DNA from: CAZTWC01 sp964617105 [NCBI: uncultured Myxococcia bacterium]
GTDB taxonomy: Bacteria; CAZTWC01
Direction of reading: 5' to 3'
Assembly (NCBI GenBank): GCA_964617105.1
Contig: CAZTWC010000007.1
Span: 267-35,865, forward strand
Length of the DNA stretch: 35,599 bases
This document shows, piece by piece, positions 8,917 to 17,364 of the stretch. Every line of letters begins with the position of its first letter. The first letter of the stretch is position 1. The position numbers were made by a program, and so were the translations under genes. Below the pieces are notes generated by a model. It did not search any database. It saw nothing but the letters and a program-made list of their open reading frames with translations, and was not told the DNA's origin.

Positions 8917-11900
8917 CTCCAACATTTTGGTAACTTGGCAGTCAAATAACTTGTTGGCCTGGAAAATTAAGTCATCGGTCGGACAGGCCTTATATTTATT
9001 GGGTAACGTCAGGTATATAGTTCCGATATCGGGTAGATCCATCTTGATTTCAATGGGGCAGGAGCCATGATGTATTTCCAGTAACTGTTTTAATTGGTTT
9101 AAGACATCGCTCGGGGACTCATTTAAAGGTGGGCAAGGTAATTCGAATACTATTTTTGCGGTTTTTTCACTGCGCAATGAACTCAAGGTGATTATTTCCT
9201 GCGCTCTAACTTTAACTACCTTGCTCTTTTCTTTTTCTCCGCCAGGTCCATCTGCACCATCATCCTCTGAGGCATCGTCCCTCTTTTGTTCATCCACCAT
9301 TAAGGTGCCATTGATTATCAATATCTCGAACAGGTTGGAATGTCTGGGTGGCCCATTATTTTGTTGGCTTTCCTGCCTGGTTTTTATCTCTCCCGTATTG
9401 TTCAGAGAGGAGAGCAGATCCCGGTATTTTTCAAATACTTTTTTAAAAACCAATACTTCTACCCGACCAGATAAGTCCTCCAGGGTAATAAAAGCCATCT
9501 TGTTTCCCCTGGCAGAAGTATGATGCTTTATCAGGGCGGGAAATCCGCAAATTACCACTGGACTCCGATCTTTGAGTTGAGAGAGACTGGCAATTTCCTG
9601 GTTATGGTATTTTTCCACCTCTTGTTGGTAACTCTCCATGGGATGACCAGATAGAAAGTAACCCAATACCTCTTTTTCATTTATCAGGCGTTCCTGGAAA
9701 TCCCATTTTTCAATGTCTGGATAGTAAGTCGAATAGTCAATTTGAGCCTGTTCCCGATCATCTTTAGCCATCAAGGAGAAGAGATCCATTTGATTATTTT
9801 GCTTCTCTTTCTGCAGGCTGTTACCTATTTCCAGGGCTTTGTTAACTGCCTGAAAAATCCGGGATCTATAAAAATGGGAAAAATCAAAGCAACCAGCTTT
9901 TGTCAGGCTCTCAATAACCCGGCGGTTTACTGTCCGCAAATCAACCCGCTGACATAGATCGAAGAGATCCCGGAAATTTCCCTCTTTCTCTCTACAGCCC
10001 TCAATCGACTTTACCGCTTTTTCGCCCACATTTTTTATGGCTCCCAGGCCAAACCGGATCGCTTTTTTTTCACCAATGTTTTCTACATCAAAATTCCATC
10101 CCGATTTGTTCACATCTGCCGGCAAGATTTTAATGCCCATTTTTCTGGTTTCGTTAAGGTAATTCATCAATTTGTCGCTTCTATCCATATCCATACTTAA
10201 TAGGGCGGTCATTAACTCTACTGGAAAATAGGTTTTCAAATAGGCGGTCTGATAAGAGATTAAAGCATAGGCTGCCGAGTGAGACTTGTTAAAACCGTAT
10301 TCAGCAAACTTTTCAATGTTGGCAAAAATCTCCTTTGCCAGTTTAACGTTGATTTGTTGAGCTTGTGCTCCTTCCAAAAAAGCCTGGCGTTGAGCATCCA
10401 TCTCAGCCTTATCTTTTTTACCCATAGCCCGCCGCACTATATCTGCTTTGCCCAGGCTAAAACCGGCTAAAACCTGGACCAGTTTCATCACCTGTTCTTG
10501 ATAGACAATAACCCCGTAAGTTTCTTCCAGAATATCTTCCAGCAGGGGGTGAGCATAAGTGATCTCGGCTCGACCATGTTTACAGTCGCAAAATCGATCA
10601 ACATATCCACTTTTCAAGGGACCGGGACGATGAAGAGCTACTGCAGCGATTAGATCTTCAAACCGATCCGGTTTGAGATTTTTCATTAAAGATTGAAATC
10701 CGAGAGATTCCAGTTGGAATACCCCCAGAGTATTACCACCGGTTAAAAACTGGTAAACTTTGGGGTCATTCAACGGGATTGCATCAATATCAACCTGTTT
10801 ATCAACCGATTGCCCCCGGTTGATCAGTTGTACCGCTTCATCAATCAGAGTCAGAGTTTTTAGTCCCAAAAAATCGAATTTGACAAGTCCGGTCAATTCC
10901 ACCTTTTTTTTGTCAAACTGGGTCATTACTTTGTCGTCTTTGCTCATAAAGAGAGGAGCGTACTCCCACAACGGTTTGTCGCCGATAACTATTCCGGCGG
11001 CATGCATCCCCGGATAACGATTTAGATGTTCCAGTTTGAGAGCCAGTTCTATTAGTTCCTGGTATTTTTTATTTTTCGTCATCATCTTTTGCAACTGAGG
11101 TTCTGACTCGAGTGCATCATTCAAGGTGACGTTTGCTCCTATAGGCACTAACTTGGCCAGTACATCCACCTCGTTGAGAGGTACATCCAAAACTCGTCCA
11201 ACATCGCGGATTACACTGCGGGCCTTTAACTTAGTGTGGTTGATAATTTGACCCACATTGTCGGTCCCATATTTTTCAGTTACATAGGTGATCACCTCCT
11301 GGCGCCGTTTTTTGCAGAAATCGATATCAAAGTCGGGCATGCTTACCCGCTCGGTATTTAAAAATCGTTCAAACAGGAGATCATAGGGTAGTGGATCCAG
11401 GTCGGTTATGCCCATAGAGTAAGCCACTAAAGAGCCAGCGCCAGATCCGCGTCCCGGTCCCACCTTGATCCCCTGGTTCTTGGCGTGGGCAATAAAATCC
11501 CATACGATCAAAAAATATCCGCTAAATCCCATGCGGATAATCACCTCCAGTTCATGCTCCAACCGTTGCCGGTAAACTTTTTTATCGGTTTTGGGCGGGC
11601 GCTGTTTAAGTCGTTTTTTGAAACCATCCACGGCCACCTTCCGTAAATAATCGCTTTCGCTCATTCCTGCCGGCACTTGGAATTTGGGCAGGTGGGTACT
11701 CTTCAAATCCAGCTCCAAATTACACTGGTCAGCTATTCGGCAGGTGTTCTCAATAGTTTCGGGAATATGGGCAAAGGCTTGAGCCATCTCCTGGGGAGGC
11801 TTGAGGTAGAACTGGTCGGTGGAGTGGGAGAGCCGGTCTGTATCAGTTAATCTTTTGCCGGTTTGAACGCACATCAGTACTTCATGGGCAAAATGATCCT

Positions 11901-12534
11901 GCCGGGTCATATAGTGGCAATCATTGGTGGCCACCATAGGGATATTCATTTGCTCGGAAATCTCTTGCAAACCCTGGTTGACTTTTTTTTGCTCAGGCAA
12001 ACCATTTTCCTGCAACTCCAGGTAGAAATCATCCGCAGCAAACAGAGAACGTAACTCTTTAGCCTTGGCCAGAGGTAAATCCAGGGAGTTGTTGGAGAGG
12101 ATGGTTTTGGGCAACTCACCGCCCAGGCAGGCAGAAAGGCCTATTAGCCCTTCACTGTGTTTGGCCAAAAGAGGTTTATCTATCCTGGGATGGTAGTATT
12201 TTCCCTTAACATGGGCCATGGAAACCAAATAGACCAGGTTTTTGTAACCGATATTATTTTTTGCCAGCAGTACCAGGTGATAATCTATCCGTTCGGAGCG
12301 GTCCAGCATCCCTTTTTCGCCGGCCACGTAAACTTCGCAGCCGATAATGGGTTTGATATTATGCTTTAAGGCAGTCTGATAAAAGTCTATAGCCCCAAAC
12401 AGGTTGCCATGGTCAGTGATAGCCACCGAATTCATCCCCATCTCTTTTATGGCGGGAAAGAGGTCTTTAATTTTGATGGCGCCATCTAAGATGCTGTATT
12501 GGGTATGAAGGTGAAGATGAGTAAAATCGCTCAT
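8914..12534 (-). CDS. dnaE: DNA polymerase III alpha subunit
   Basis: 1206 aa, replicative polymerase catalytic subunit. The PHP domain (about 1-270) opens with HLHTQYS and has DHGNLFG. The catalytic aspartates are D401 and D403 in PDFDIDF and D554 in KFDFLGL, near the E. coli positions. QMDLF at 915-919 fits the internal beta-clamp-binding motif. An OB-fold follows from about 991 (PVVICGFPALI) to 1042. Two hydrophilic loops, about 1043-1066 and 1084-1105, interrupt this part and are acidic and glycine-rich. The ATG has AGGA eight bases upstream. It is a monocistronic-looking minus-strand gene with a stem-loop in its leader. Confidence 0.98.
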   Translation of the reverse strand: MSDFTHLHLHTQYSILDGAIKIKDLFPAIKEMGMNSVAITDHGNLFGAIDFYQTALKHNIKPIIGCEVYVAGEKGMLDRSERIDYHLVLLAKNNIGYKNLVYLVSMAHVKGKYYHPRIDKPLLAKHSEGLIGLSACLGGELPKTILSNNSLDLPLAKAKELRSLFAADDFYLELQENGLPEQKKVNQGLQEISEQMNIPMVATNDCHYMTRQDHFAHEVLMCVQTGKRLTDTDRLSHSTDQFYLKPPQEMAQAFAHIPETIENTCRIADQCNLELDLKSTHLPKFQVPAGMSESDYLRKVAVDGFKKRLKQRPPKTDKKVYRQRLEHELEVIIRMGFSGYFLIVWDFIAHAKNQGIKVGPGRGSGAGSLVAYSMGITDLDPLPYDLLFERFLNTERVSMPDFDIDFCKKRRQEVITYVTEKYGTDNVGQIINHTKLKARSVIRDVGRVLDVPLNEVDVLAKLVPIGANVTLNDALESEPQLQKMMTKNKKYQELIELALKLEHLNRYPGMHAAGIVIGDKPLWEYAPLFMSKDDKVMTQFDKKKVELTGLVKFDFLGLKTLTLIDEAVQLINRGQSVDKQVDIDAIPLNDPKVYQFLTGGNTLGVFQLESLGFQSLMKNLKPDRFEDLIAAVALHRPGPLKSGYVDRFCDCKHGRAEITYAHPLLEDILEETYGVIVYQEQVMKLVQVLAGFSLGKADIVRRAMGKKDKAEMDAQRQAFLEGAQAQQINVKLAKEIFANIEKFAEYGFNKSHSAAYALISYQTAYLKTYFPVELMTALLSMDMDRSDKLMNYLNETRKMGIKILPADVNKSGWNFDVENIGEKKAIRFGLGAIKNVGEKAVKSIEGCREKEGNFRDLFDLCQRVDLRTVNRRVIESLTKAGCFDFSHFYRSRIFQAVNKALEIGNSLQKEKQNNQMDLFSLMAKDDREQAQIDYSTYYPDIEKWDFQERLINEKEVLGYFLSGHPMESYQQEVEKYHNQEIASLSQLKDRSPVVICGFPALIKHHTSARGNKMAFITLEDLSGRVEVLVFKKVFEKYRDLLSSLNNTGEIKTRQESQQNNGPPRHSNLFEILIINGTLMVDEQKRDDASEDDGADGPGGEKEKSKVVKVRAQEIITLSSLRSEKTAKIVFELPCPPLNESPSDVLNQLKQLLEIHHGSCPIEIKMDLPDIGTIYLTLPNKYKACPTDDLIFQANKLFDCQVTKMLE

Positions 12535-12558
12535 GCGGGTATTCCTGGGGGATTAAAT

Positions 12559-12598
12559 CTCCACCCGTGCCAGCCTTTTGCCGGAAAAGAGGGTGGAG
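12559..12598. promoter_or_regulatory. Stem-loop in the dnaE leader
   Basis: CTCCACCC (12559-12566) and GGGTGGAG (12591-12598) form a perfect 8-bp stem. Inside, CTTTT-gccgg-AAAAG (12575-12589) can form a second helix. It lies between the P-loop gene stop and the dnaE start, about 25 bp upstream of dnaE. No U-run follows on the minus strand, so it could be a terminator of the upstream gene or a structured 5' leader of dnaE. Confidence 0.45.
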
Positions 12599-12634
12599 CC
12601 TTAGCGGGTTGGAATGTCCAGAACAGGTGTATGG

Positions 12635-13357
12635 CTATTTGTTGCTGTATATCCCATATAGTTTGGTAAAACACTCCTGAAGTTTTTCGCCCAGAAGTTC
12701 AGTTTTGGTGGAAGTGTAGTCTTCCTCGTTCTCAAAGGCTACATAAGGTACTTTGATCCCCTTTATCTCGATATGGGTGGGGGATTGGGCGGTCAACTTT
12801 TCCCAGTCGTTCACTTTGTAATAGTGATCCATCTTCTCCTGGGGCAGAGAGTGGTGCAGGATACTGTGAGCCAAATCCGGTTTGAAACGGCGGTTGTTTT
12901 TGCGACAGGATTCATCATAGGAAACTTTGATGTAGAAAATAGTTGCTTTTTTCAAGATCTCCTCTGACAGGTGTTCAAAAGCTTCACCAAAGCCATTTTC
13001 TCCACCCCGGGCAAACTCGATAAGAAGGGTCTTTTTCTGCAGCATATCCGGCTCTTCCAGTAACCTGGTTTTATGAGCCAAAGCCATTTTTTCGATTAAA
13101 AAGTTCCAGAACCATTCATCTTTGAAATAGTAGTTTTCGTCTGTATAGATTCGGTCGTGTCCCATCTTTACCCGGATGTCGTCCTCTTCGAATTTTTCCC
13201 AGATATAGGGAAAATCATCCAACTCTTCCAGTTTACCAATTCGCAACAGTTCAATCCTGGAGCCTATAGGGGTTTTTTTGATATAATCTATCACTTCAGA
13301 TTTGCCCGCTGCCGGACGACCGATTAAAAGAACAATATCCAATCCATTCTCAGCCAT
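12635..13357 (-). CDS. P-loop NTPase of unknown function, kinase-like
   Basis: 240 aa from the ATG at 13357, chosen because GGGAGG lies five bases upstream. An ATG ten codons earlier has no such site. A Walker A motif GRPAAGKS opens the protein directly after the first strand (DIVLLIG). Later hydrophobic strands are LLIEFARGGENG and ATIFYIKVSYDES, and RKNNRRF could be a lid arginine cluster. This layout suggests a small nucleoside- or metabolite-kinase-like fold. Charged or aromatic runs such as IWEKFEEDD and DENYYFKDEWFW look like conserved signatures of an uncharacterised family. I do not recognise a named function. It follows the MFS transporter gene but appears to have its own promoter and palindrome. 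Confidence 0.7.
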   Translation of the reverse strand: MAENGLDIVLLIGRPAAGKSEVIDYIKKTPIGSRIELLRIGKLEELDDFPYIWEKFEEDDIRVKMGHDRIYTDENYYFKDEWFWNFLIEKMALAHKTRLLEEPDMLQKKTLLIEFARGGENGFGEAFEHLSEEILKKATIFYIKVSYDESCRKNNRRFKPDLAHSILHHSLPQEKMDHYYKVNDWEKLTAQSPTHIEIKGIKVPYVAFENEEDYTSTKTELLGEKLQECFTKLYGIYSNK

Positions 13358-13396
13358 AATTGCCTCCCATTTATAAGTAATATTCATCCGGAAGCG

Positions 13397-13408
13397 CGCC
13401 TTTTGGCG
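13397..13408. repeat. Small GC hairpin in the leader of the P-loop gene
   Basis: CGCC-tttt-GGCG (minus strand CGCC-aaaa-GGCG) about 40 bp upstream of the start codon, inside the predicted transcript. It is short and of uncertain meaning. Confidence 0.25.
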
Positions 13409-13424
13409 ATTTCCAGATAGACAC

Positions 13425-13449
13425 TTGGTAACTAATTTTAAATTACCAA
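13425..13449. promoter_or_regulatory. Operator-like palindrome upstream of the P-loop gene
   Basis: TTGGTAA (13425-13431) and TTACCAA (13443-13449) form a perfect 7-bp inverted repeat with an 11-bp AT-rich centre. It lies just downstream of the predicted minus-strand transcription start, a position typical for a repressor operator. The binding protein is unknown. Confidence 0.45.
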
Positions 13450-13464
13450 ATAATAATTCTGGTA

Positions 13465-13493
13465 AGAATACACTGTCTGCCTAGATAAGTAAA
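13465..13493 (-). promoter_or_regulatory. Possible sigma70-type promoter for the P-loop gene
   Basis: On the minus strand, TTTACT (13488-13493) is a -35 candidate and TATTCT (13465-13470) a -10 candidate, 17 bp apart, each 4/6 to consensus. The predicted start is about 100 bp upstream of the ATG at 13357. Confidence 0.4.
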
Positions 13494-13509
13494 CAGTTTC
13501 TACCCCCGG

Positions 13510-13540
13510 TGTCAGTTCAAATGACATTTGTTGCTTGACA
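13510..13540. terminator. Inverted repeat after the MFS transporter gene
   Basis: TGTCA (13510-13514) pairs with TGACA (13536-13540) around an inner CAAATG-a-CATTTG (13518-13530). It starts 10 bp past the stop of the transporter gene. The stem is AT-rich with no clear U-run, so a terminator role is tentative. Confidence 0.35.
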
Positions 13541-13549
13541 GGGTACGGA

Positions 13550-15412
13550 TTAATGTCCCCCCGATCCTTTGGGTTTGGCGTTCCAGATTCTCAAGGAGAG
13601 GAGAAAGCCGATTACTCCGAAAGGGATTAAGAAAAGGGGCCAGTATGACCAGCTTTTGGTGGTGAGAAAGCCCAGACAGATAGATTGAACTCCAGTGCCC
13701 AGATAGACAAAGCCATCGATAATCCCCACCGCAGTGGCAGCTGCTTTCCGGCCGCCGAAATCCATGGTGGCGGTGCCGCTTAACAGGCCGTGGGTGCCGA
13801 TTACGCACACTGACATAAAAAATATCACCAATCCCAGGAAAAGAGGGTTAAGGGTAAGTTTGGGACCTGCTTTTAACTTACGTTTCTCGCCCGCTCGCAG
13901 GGAAACAGCATGGTCAGGAACTTTTAATTCCACCTGCTTATCTCCTCGTTGAACGGTAATGGGGATAACTCCGTTGGAGAGTTGCAAATTGGCTGTGGTT
14001 TGTTTTGGTCTGCTGGTACACATACACTGCCCGGTGTCCCACTTGGCTCCGTCCAGGCATTTGGCGGGGATACAGGCCACTGCTCGGGCAACATCTGACC
14101 AATCTTGGTTGATTTTAACCCCATTAACCATCAGGATACGATCACCCTTCTTGAGGGGATAGTCGTCTCCCTTGCTCCAGCCTACCGTTGGCTCAGAGCC
14201 GCCCAGGGAGAAGATCATGAAAATGGAGCATATAGTTAAAATAGCGTAAAGGCCACCAGCTGCTGGAGCCCGGCGACTCTGGAAAAACAGGTCGCTCACC
14301 CAACCGGCTACATTGCCGCCAATTACGCCGGCTATAAAGAGCAAACCACCCCAGCCGCCTTGAACAAAAGGTGACAGGGCCACCAGGGAGCCGGAGATCA
14401 GTAAATAGGCTTTACGTTTTCCACTCGATTTTGAACCCAGAAAAAAGAAAACTGCCGCTAAAATAAAAATGCCGATAACAACATAGGTATTACCCCAGGA
14501 GCCGTAACGCAGAAGGTGGTTGGAGGGCAGTACCAAAATCTCTTTGGCGTAAAAAGGAAACCAGTGCATTACGCCGTTGCGCAAAACACCGGTGCAAAAC
14601 TCTATCAGAGCCAGAGTAAGGATGATGGGATTGGTAATAATCCGTTTCATTATCTCAAACACTGGAAGATTGGCTTCTCCCTCACCCGAGGAGGCGTCAC
14701 CAGTGTCGAAATCACGGTGGCCGGCTAATCCTGGCCGATCCTTGAGTAAAAAGAGTTCAATTGCCAGCATGGTTACCAGGCAGATGGAGGGGGCAAAAAA
14801 GCACCACCACTGGCCATCGGTACCTCCCGGGCCGCTGCCTTTAACAAAACTTAAAACCCATCCATTTACGGTAAAGGCAAAAAAGATGCCAGAGGAGATC
14901 ATGGTGCCAAAAATACCGGAGAAACCACCTCGTTCCCTCACATGAAACCAGTGGGCATTGACTTTGACTATGGCCACAGCGCCAAAACTTTGAAAATACA
15001 TGTTTATAGCGTACATGAATGACATATAAAAGGTCAGATTAATATCAGTGTCACCAGATATCAGTGTGGTTCGGATAAAAAGTCCCATCAAAAAATTCAT
15101 TAGCGCCGATCCGGAAAGGGCGATTAAAATGGCTTTCTTGCCGCCCATTTTGTCGGTTAGAGGGCCATTAAGTAAAAATGAAAAGGCATAAGTAATAGTC
15201 CCAGCGGCAAAAATGATACCAAAATCTTCCTTGGTCATCAGGTCGCCGAGGGCATTTTTAGAAACAGTGAGGTTGTAGCGGCCCATATACAAAAAAGCAT
15301 AGGCCAGCCCCATGGGAAACCAGTTGAGAGCTCGCCTTATTTTGAATTTTTTGTCGTGTACGATACGACCATTGTTGTCGAAATGGGGAAAATCCTCTTG
15401 AGTGTTAGTCAT
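13550..15412 (-). CDS. OPA-type MFS transporter with extra helices and a PDZ-like insert
   Basis: 620 aa. The first 225 residues resemble the organophosphate:phosphate antiporter (GlpT/UhpT) group: GRYNLTVS in helix 1, LNGPLTDKMGGKKA in the 2-3 loop and KVNAHWFHVRERG. GWVSDLFFQSRRAP and DFGGRKAAATAVGIIDG match the later GlpT helices 8 and 10. Two features are unusual. Two extra hydrophobic segments (about 306-328 and 335-352) appear before the helix-8 equivalent. About 110 residues (405-515) are inserted in the loop between the helix 9 and 10 equivalents. The insert contains GDRILMVNGVKINQDW, a PDZ-like strand-loop pattern, and four cysteines (447, 452, 463, 465). By GlpT topology this loop faces the periplasm. 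The substrate is unknown. SD AGGA lies nine bases before the ATG. Confidence 0.8.
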   Translation of the reverse strand: MTNTQEDFPHFDNNGRIVHDKKFKIRRALNWFPMGLAYAFLYMGRYNLTVSKNALGDLMTKEDFGIIFAAGTITYAFSFLLNGPLTDKMGGKKAILIALSGSALMNFLMGLFIRTTLISGDTDINLTFYMSFMYAINMYFQSFGAVAIVKVNAHWFHVRERGGFSGIFGTMISSGIFFAFTVNGWVLSFVKGSGPGGTDGQWWCFFAPSICLVTMLAIELFLLKDRPGLAGHRDFDTGDASSGEGEANLPVFEIMKRIITNPIILTLALIEFCTGVLRNGVMHWFPFYAKEILVLPSNHLLRYGSWGNTYVVIGIFILAAVFFFLGSKSSGKRKAYLLISGSLVALSPFVQGGWGGLLFIAGVIGGNVAGWVSDLFFQSRRAPAAGGLYAILTICSIFMIFSLGGSEPTVGWSKGDDYPLKKGDRILMVNGVKINQDWSDVARAVACIPAKCLDGAKWDTGQCMCTSRPKQTTANLQLSNGVIPITVQRGDKQVELKVPDHAVSLRAGEKRKLKAGPKLTLNPLFLGLVIFFMSVCVIGTHGLLSGTATMDFGGRKAAATAVGIIDGFVYLGTGVQSICLGFLTTKSWSYWPLFLIPFGVIGFLLSLRIWNAKPKGSGGH

Positions 15413-15426
15413 TAAATCAAATCCTT

Positions 15427-15984
15427 TTACTTGTTGTTGCTGCTTAAAAGATATCCGAATCCACTGCCGGTAAGTCCACCAATTATGTGGGCAAATTGGG
15501 AGATATTATCATCACGGATACTGTTTAAAATCTCCTTACCCACAAATAGGAGAAAAACCAGAATAAAGGTTAAAGGGATATGGCCGTTATCGCTTCTGCT
15601 CCAAGAGGAGAGGATAATCAGCATGAATACCACCCCGCTGGCACCTAAAAGACCGGTATCAAAAAAGATCACGTTTAACAACCCGGTTACAAAAGCGGTG
15701 ATGGCTAAAAGTTCAAATAGTTCCCAGGAGCCGTATTTTTCCTCCAAAATAGGGCCTAAAAGGAGAATAAAGGCAAAGTTTCCAGTAAGGTGTTCCCAGT
15801 TGGCATGGCCGAGAACATGGGTGAATAGGCGTAAGTAACTGAAAAAGTTAAAAAAGTCAAAATGGGATGGGCAAATGAAAAAAGTGCCAATTAATCCGGG
15901 CAACACCAACATTTCCAGCAACAATAGGGCAACACTCAACATGGTATAGGTTAGGACCACTGGCGAGTTGTAAGTAATTCTCAT
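15427..15984 (-). CDS. Rhomboid-family intramembrane serine protease
   Basis: 185 aa, polytopic membrane protein that would cleave transmembrane substrates within the membrane. The family's catalytic features are all present: the HxxxxHxxxN motif (H60, H65, N69), the GASG serine motif (114-117, S116) at the start of a helix, and H166 of the catalytic dyad in the last helix (QFAHIIGG). The short, six-helix form is usual for bacteria. The start ATG overlaps the gshB stop (ATGA), so translation is probably coupled. The MFS transporter gene follows 14 bp later. Its substrate cannot be inferred. Confidence 0.9.
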   Translation of the reverse strand: MRITYNSPVVLTYTMLSVALLLLEMLVLPGLIGTFFICPSHFDFFNFFSYLRLFTHVLGHANWEHLTGNFAFILLLGPILEEKYGSWELFELLAITAFVTGLLNVIFFDTGLLGASGVVFMLIILSSWSRSDNGHIPLTFILVFLLFVGKEILNSIRDDNISQFAHIIGGLTGSGFGYLLSSNNK

Positions 15985-16949
15985 CCTTTAACCTTTCCCT
16001 CTAACACCTTCTTCTCCAGCCACTGGATCATCGCATCTTCTAAGGATACGCCGTTTTCCTGGCTGATTTCCCTGAGCATGGTAGGGCTAGTCAGGTTGAT
16101 TTCAGTCAGTTTTTCACCGATTACATCTATTCCGGCAAAATAGATACCCTCCCTTTTAAAAACCAGTCCTAACTGCCGGCACAAATCCATTTCTGCATCG
16201 TTTATCCCAGCAGGGAAGGCCTGTCCGCCCGAATCGACATTGCCCCTGAAATCATTGGACCCGGCTTTCCTTACAATGGCGCCCAGGGGCTGTCCATCTA
16301 AGAGGATAATTCGTTTGTCCCCGTTTTCCGCATCTGGAAGATACTCCTGCACCATTACCGGGGTTTGACCCATATTGGTACTGTGTTGCACCAGGGACAT
16401 CAAGTTGGGATCGTCCCATCGTAAAAGAAATACCCCTACTCCGCCTTTGCCGGCCAACGGCTTTATCACTGTTTCTTTTTCTTGGGACACAAAGTCGATA
16501 ATCTTTTCTTTGTTAGCACTTACGATAGTCCTGGGAATCAGGTTCGGAAAGGGTAAAATCGACAGTTTTTCGTTATAGGCCCGCAAGGCGGAAGGTCTAT
16601 TTAGCACCAGGGTCTTGTGAGCCGGAAGGAGATCCAAAAGTTGAGTAGCATAGATGTAATTCATATCCACCGGTGGATCTTTGCGCATCCAAACTGCCTG
16701 CATTTCCGACAGGGGAAGTTCAACAGTTTCTAAGATGTTGCACCATGGTTGGCAACCTGGGCGCATCTCAAGTTTTTTCAGGATTCCTCTGGTTTTTCCC
16801 TGACTAAAAAAGATATCCTCTACCTGGATCACAAAAACTTGATGTTCCCGCCTAAAAGAGGCCTCCATCAAGGCTACACTAGAATCGTGATCAGGTTTTA
16901 TCAAGTGAAGAGGATCGATGATAAAGGCTGTTTTCATTTGTTTTTCCAT
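15981..16949 (-). CDS. gshB: Glutathione synthetase
   Basis: 322 aa, ATP-grasp enzyme that joins gamma-glutamylcysteine and glycine. WMRKDPPVDMNYIYAT, LNRPSALRAYNEKL, VIKPLAGKGGVGVF (ATP-binding glycine loop) and EINLTSPTMLREI near the C-terminus are the characteristic GshB motifs in the expected order. The first ATG is used here. An ATG four codons later (MKTAFIIDPL) is equally possible, since neither has a strong ribosome site. gshA is not in the window. The next gene upstream is grxC, making a glutathione module, and the stop overlaps the rhomboid start. Confidence 0.94.
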   Translation of the reverse strand: MEKQMKTAFIIDPLHLIKPDHDSSVALMEASFRREHQVFVIQVEDIFFSQGKTRGILKKLEMRPGCQPWCNILETVELPLSEMQAVWMRKDPPVDMNYIYATQLLDLLPAHKTLVLNRPSALRAYNEKLSILPFPNLIPRTIVSANKEKIIDFVSQEKETVIKPLAGKGGVGVFLLRWDDPNLMSLVQHSTNMGQTPVMVQEYLPDAENGDKRIILLDGQPLGAIVRKAGSNDFRGNVDSGGQAFPAGINDAEMDLCRQLGLVFKREGIYFAGIDVIGEKLTEINLTSPTMLREISQENGVSLEDAMIQWLEKKVLEGKVKG

Positions 16950-16989
16950 TCGCCAGCTGGAAGCCGGATTGCACCGGGTGAATGCCGGG

Positions 16990-17250
16990 TTATCTCCCCA
17001 GTAGTCGGTTCAATTTATCATGGGAGTGCATATGGTAAAGATCGTCACACCCACCGATATGTTGTTGGTCGATAAAAATTTGTGGCACTGTGCGGCGCCC
17101 ACCGGATCGTTTCAGCATTTCCATCATTTTTTCCTGGTCACCGTCTACCAGGTGTTCGACAAAACCGATCTCTATCTCTTCAAAAAGTTGTTTGGCCCTT
17201 ACACAGAATGGGCATACCCGGGTGGTATATATTTCGACTTTTGCAGGCAT
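16990..17250 (-). CDS. grxC: Glutaredoxin 3-like protein
   Basis: About 86 aa from the ATG at 17250, which has AGGA eight bases upstream. A TTG six codons earlier is a weaker start. The sequence VEIYTTRVCPFCVRAKQLF has the dithiol site as CPFC (commonly CPYC in glutaredoxins), and RRTVPQIFIDQQHIGGCDDL gives the cis-proline and GG motif that bind glutathione. Length equals that of E. coli GrxC. It reduces protein disulfides with glutathione in the cytoplasm. It precedes gshB by 40 bp and has a good promoter of its own. Confidence 0.94.
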   Translation of the reverse strand: MPAKVEIYTTRVCPFCVRAKQLFEEIEIGFVEHLVDGDQEKMMEMLKRSGGRRTVPQIFIDQQHIGGCDDLYHMHSHDKLNRLLGR

Positions 17251-17287
17251 TATCTTCTTCCTGTTCAAAAATTAAAAGTGGCTATTT

Positions 17288-17316
17288 TCTATAACATTAA
17301 TATGCTTAGAAGTCAA
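17288..17316 (-). promoter_or_regulatory. Sigma70-type promoter for grxC
   Basis: On the minus strand, TTGACT (17311-17316, 5/6 to consensus) and TATAGA (17288-17293, 4/6) are separated by 17 bp. The site lies in the 95-bp gap between the lpxC stop and grxC and would drive grxC, gshB and the rhomboid gene. Confidence 0.6.
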
Positions 17317-17364
17317 TTGAGGGAGATTATGAGGCTTTCAACATGCAATTTCAAACCCTGGTTA

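Noticed and set aside
9188-9523. 111-codon plus-strand frame inside dnaE
   Set aside because: It arises from the low-complexity loops of DnaE read on the opposite strand.
15431-15838. 135-codon plus-strand frame opposite the rhomboid gene
   Set aside because: Shadow of a gene whose catalytic residues are all visible on the minus strand.
16964-16988. GC-rich imperfect inverted repeat just after grxC
   Set aside because: Pairing needs bulges on both sides with almost no loop, and grxC and gshB are expected to be cotranscribed.
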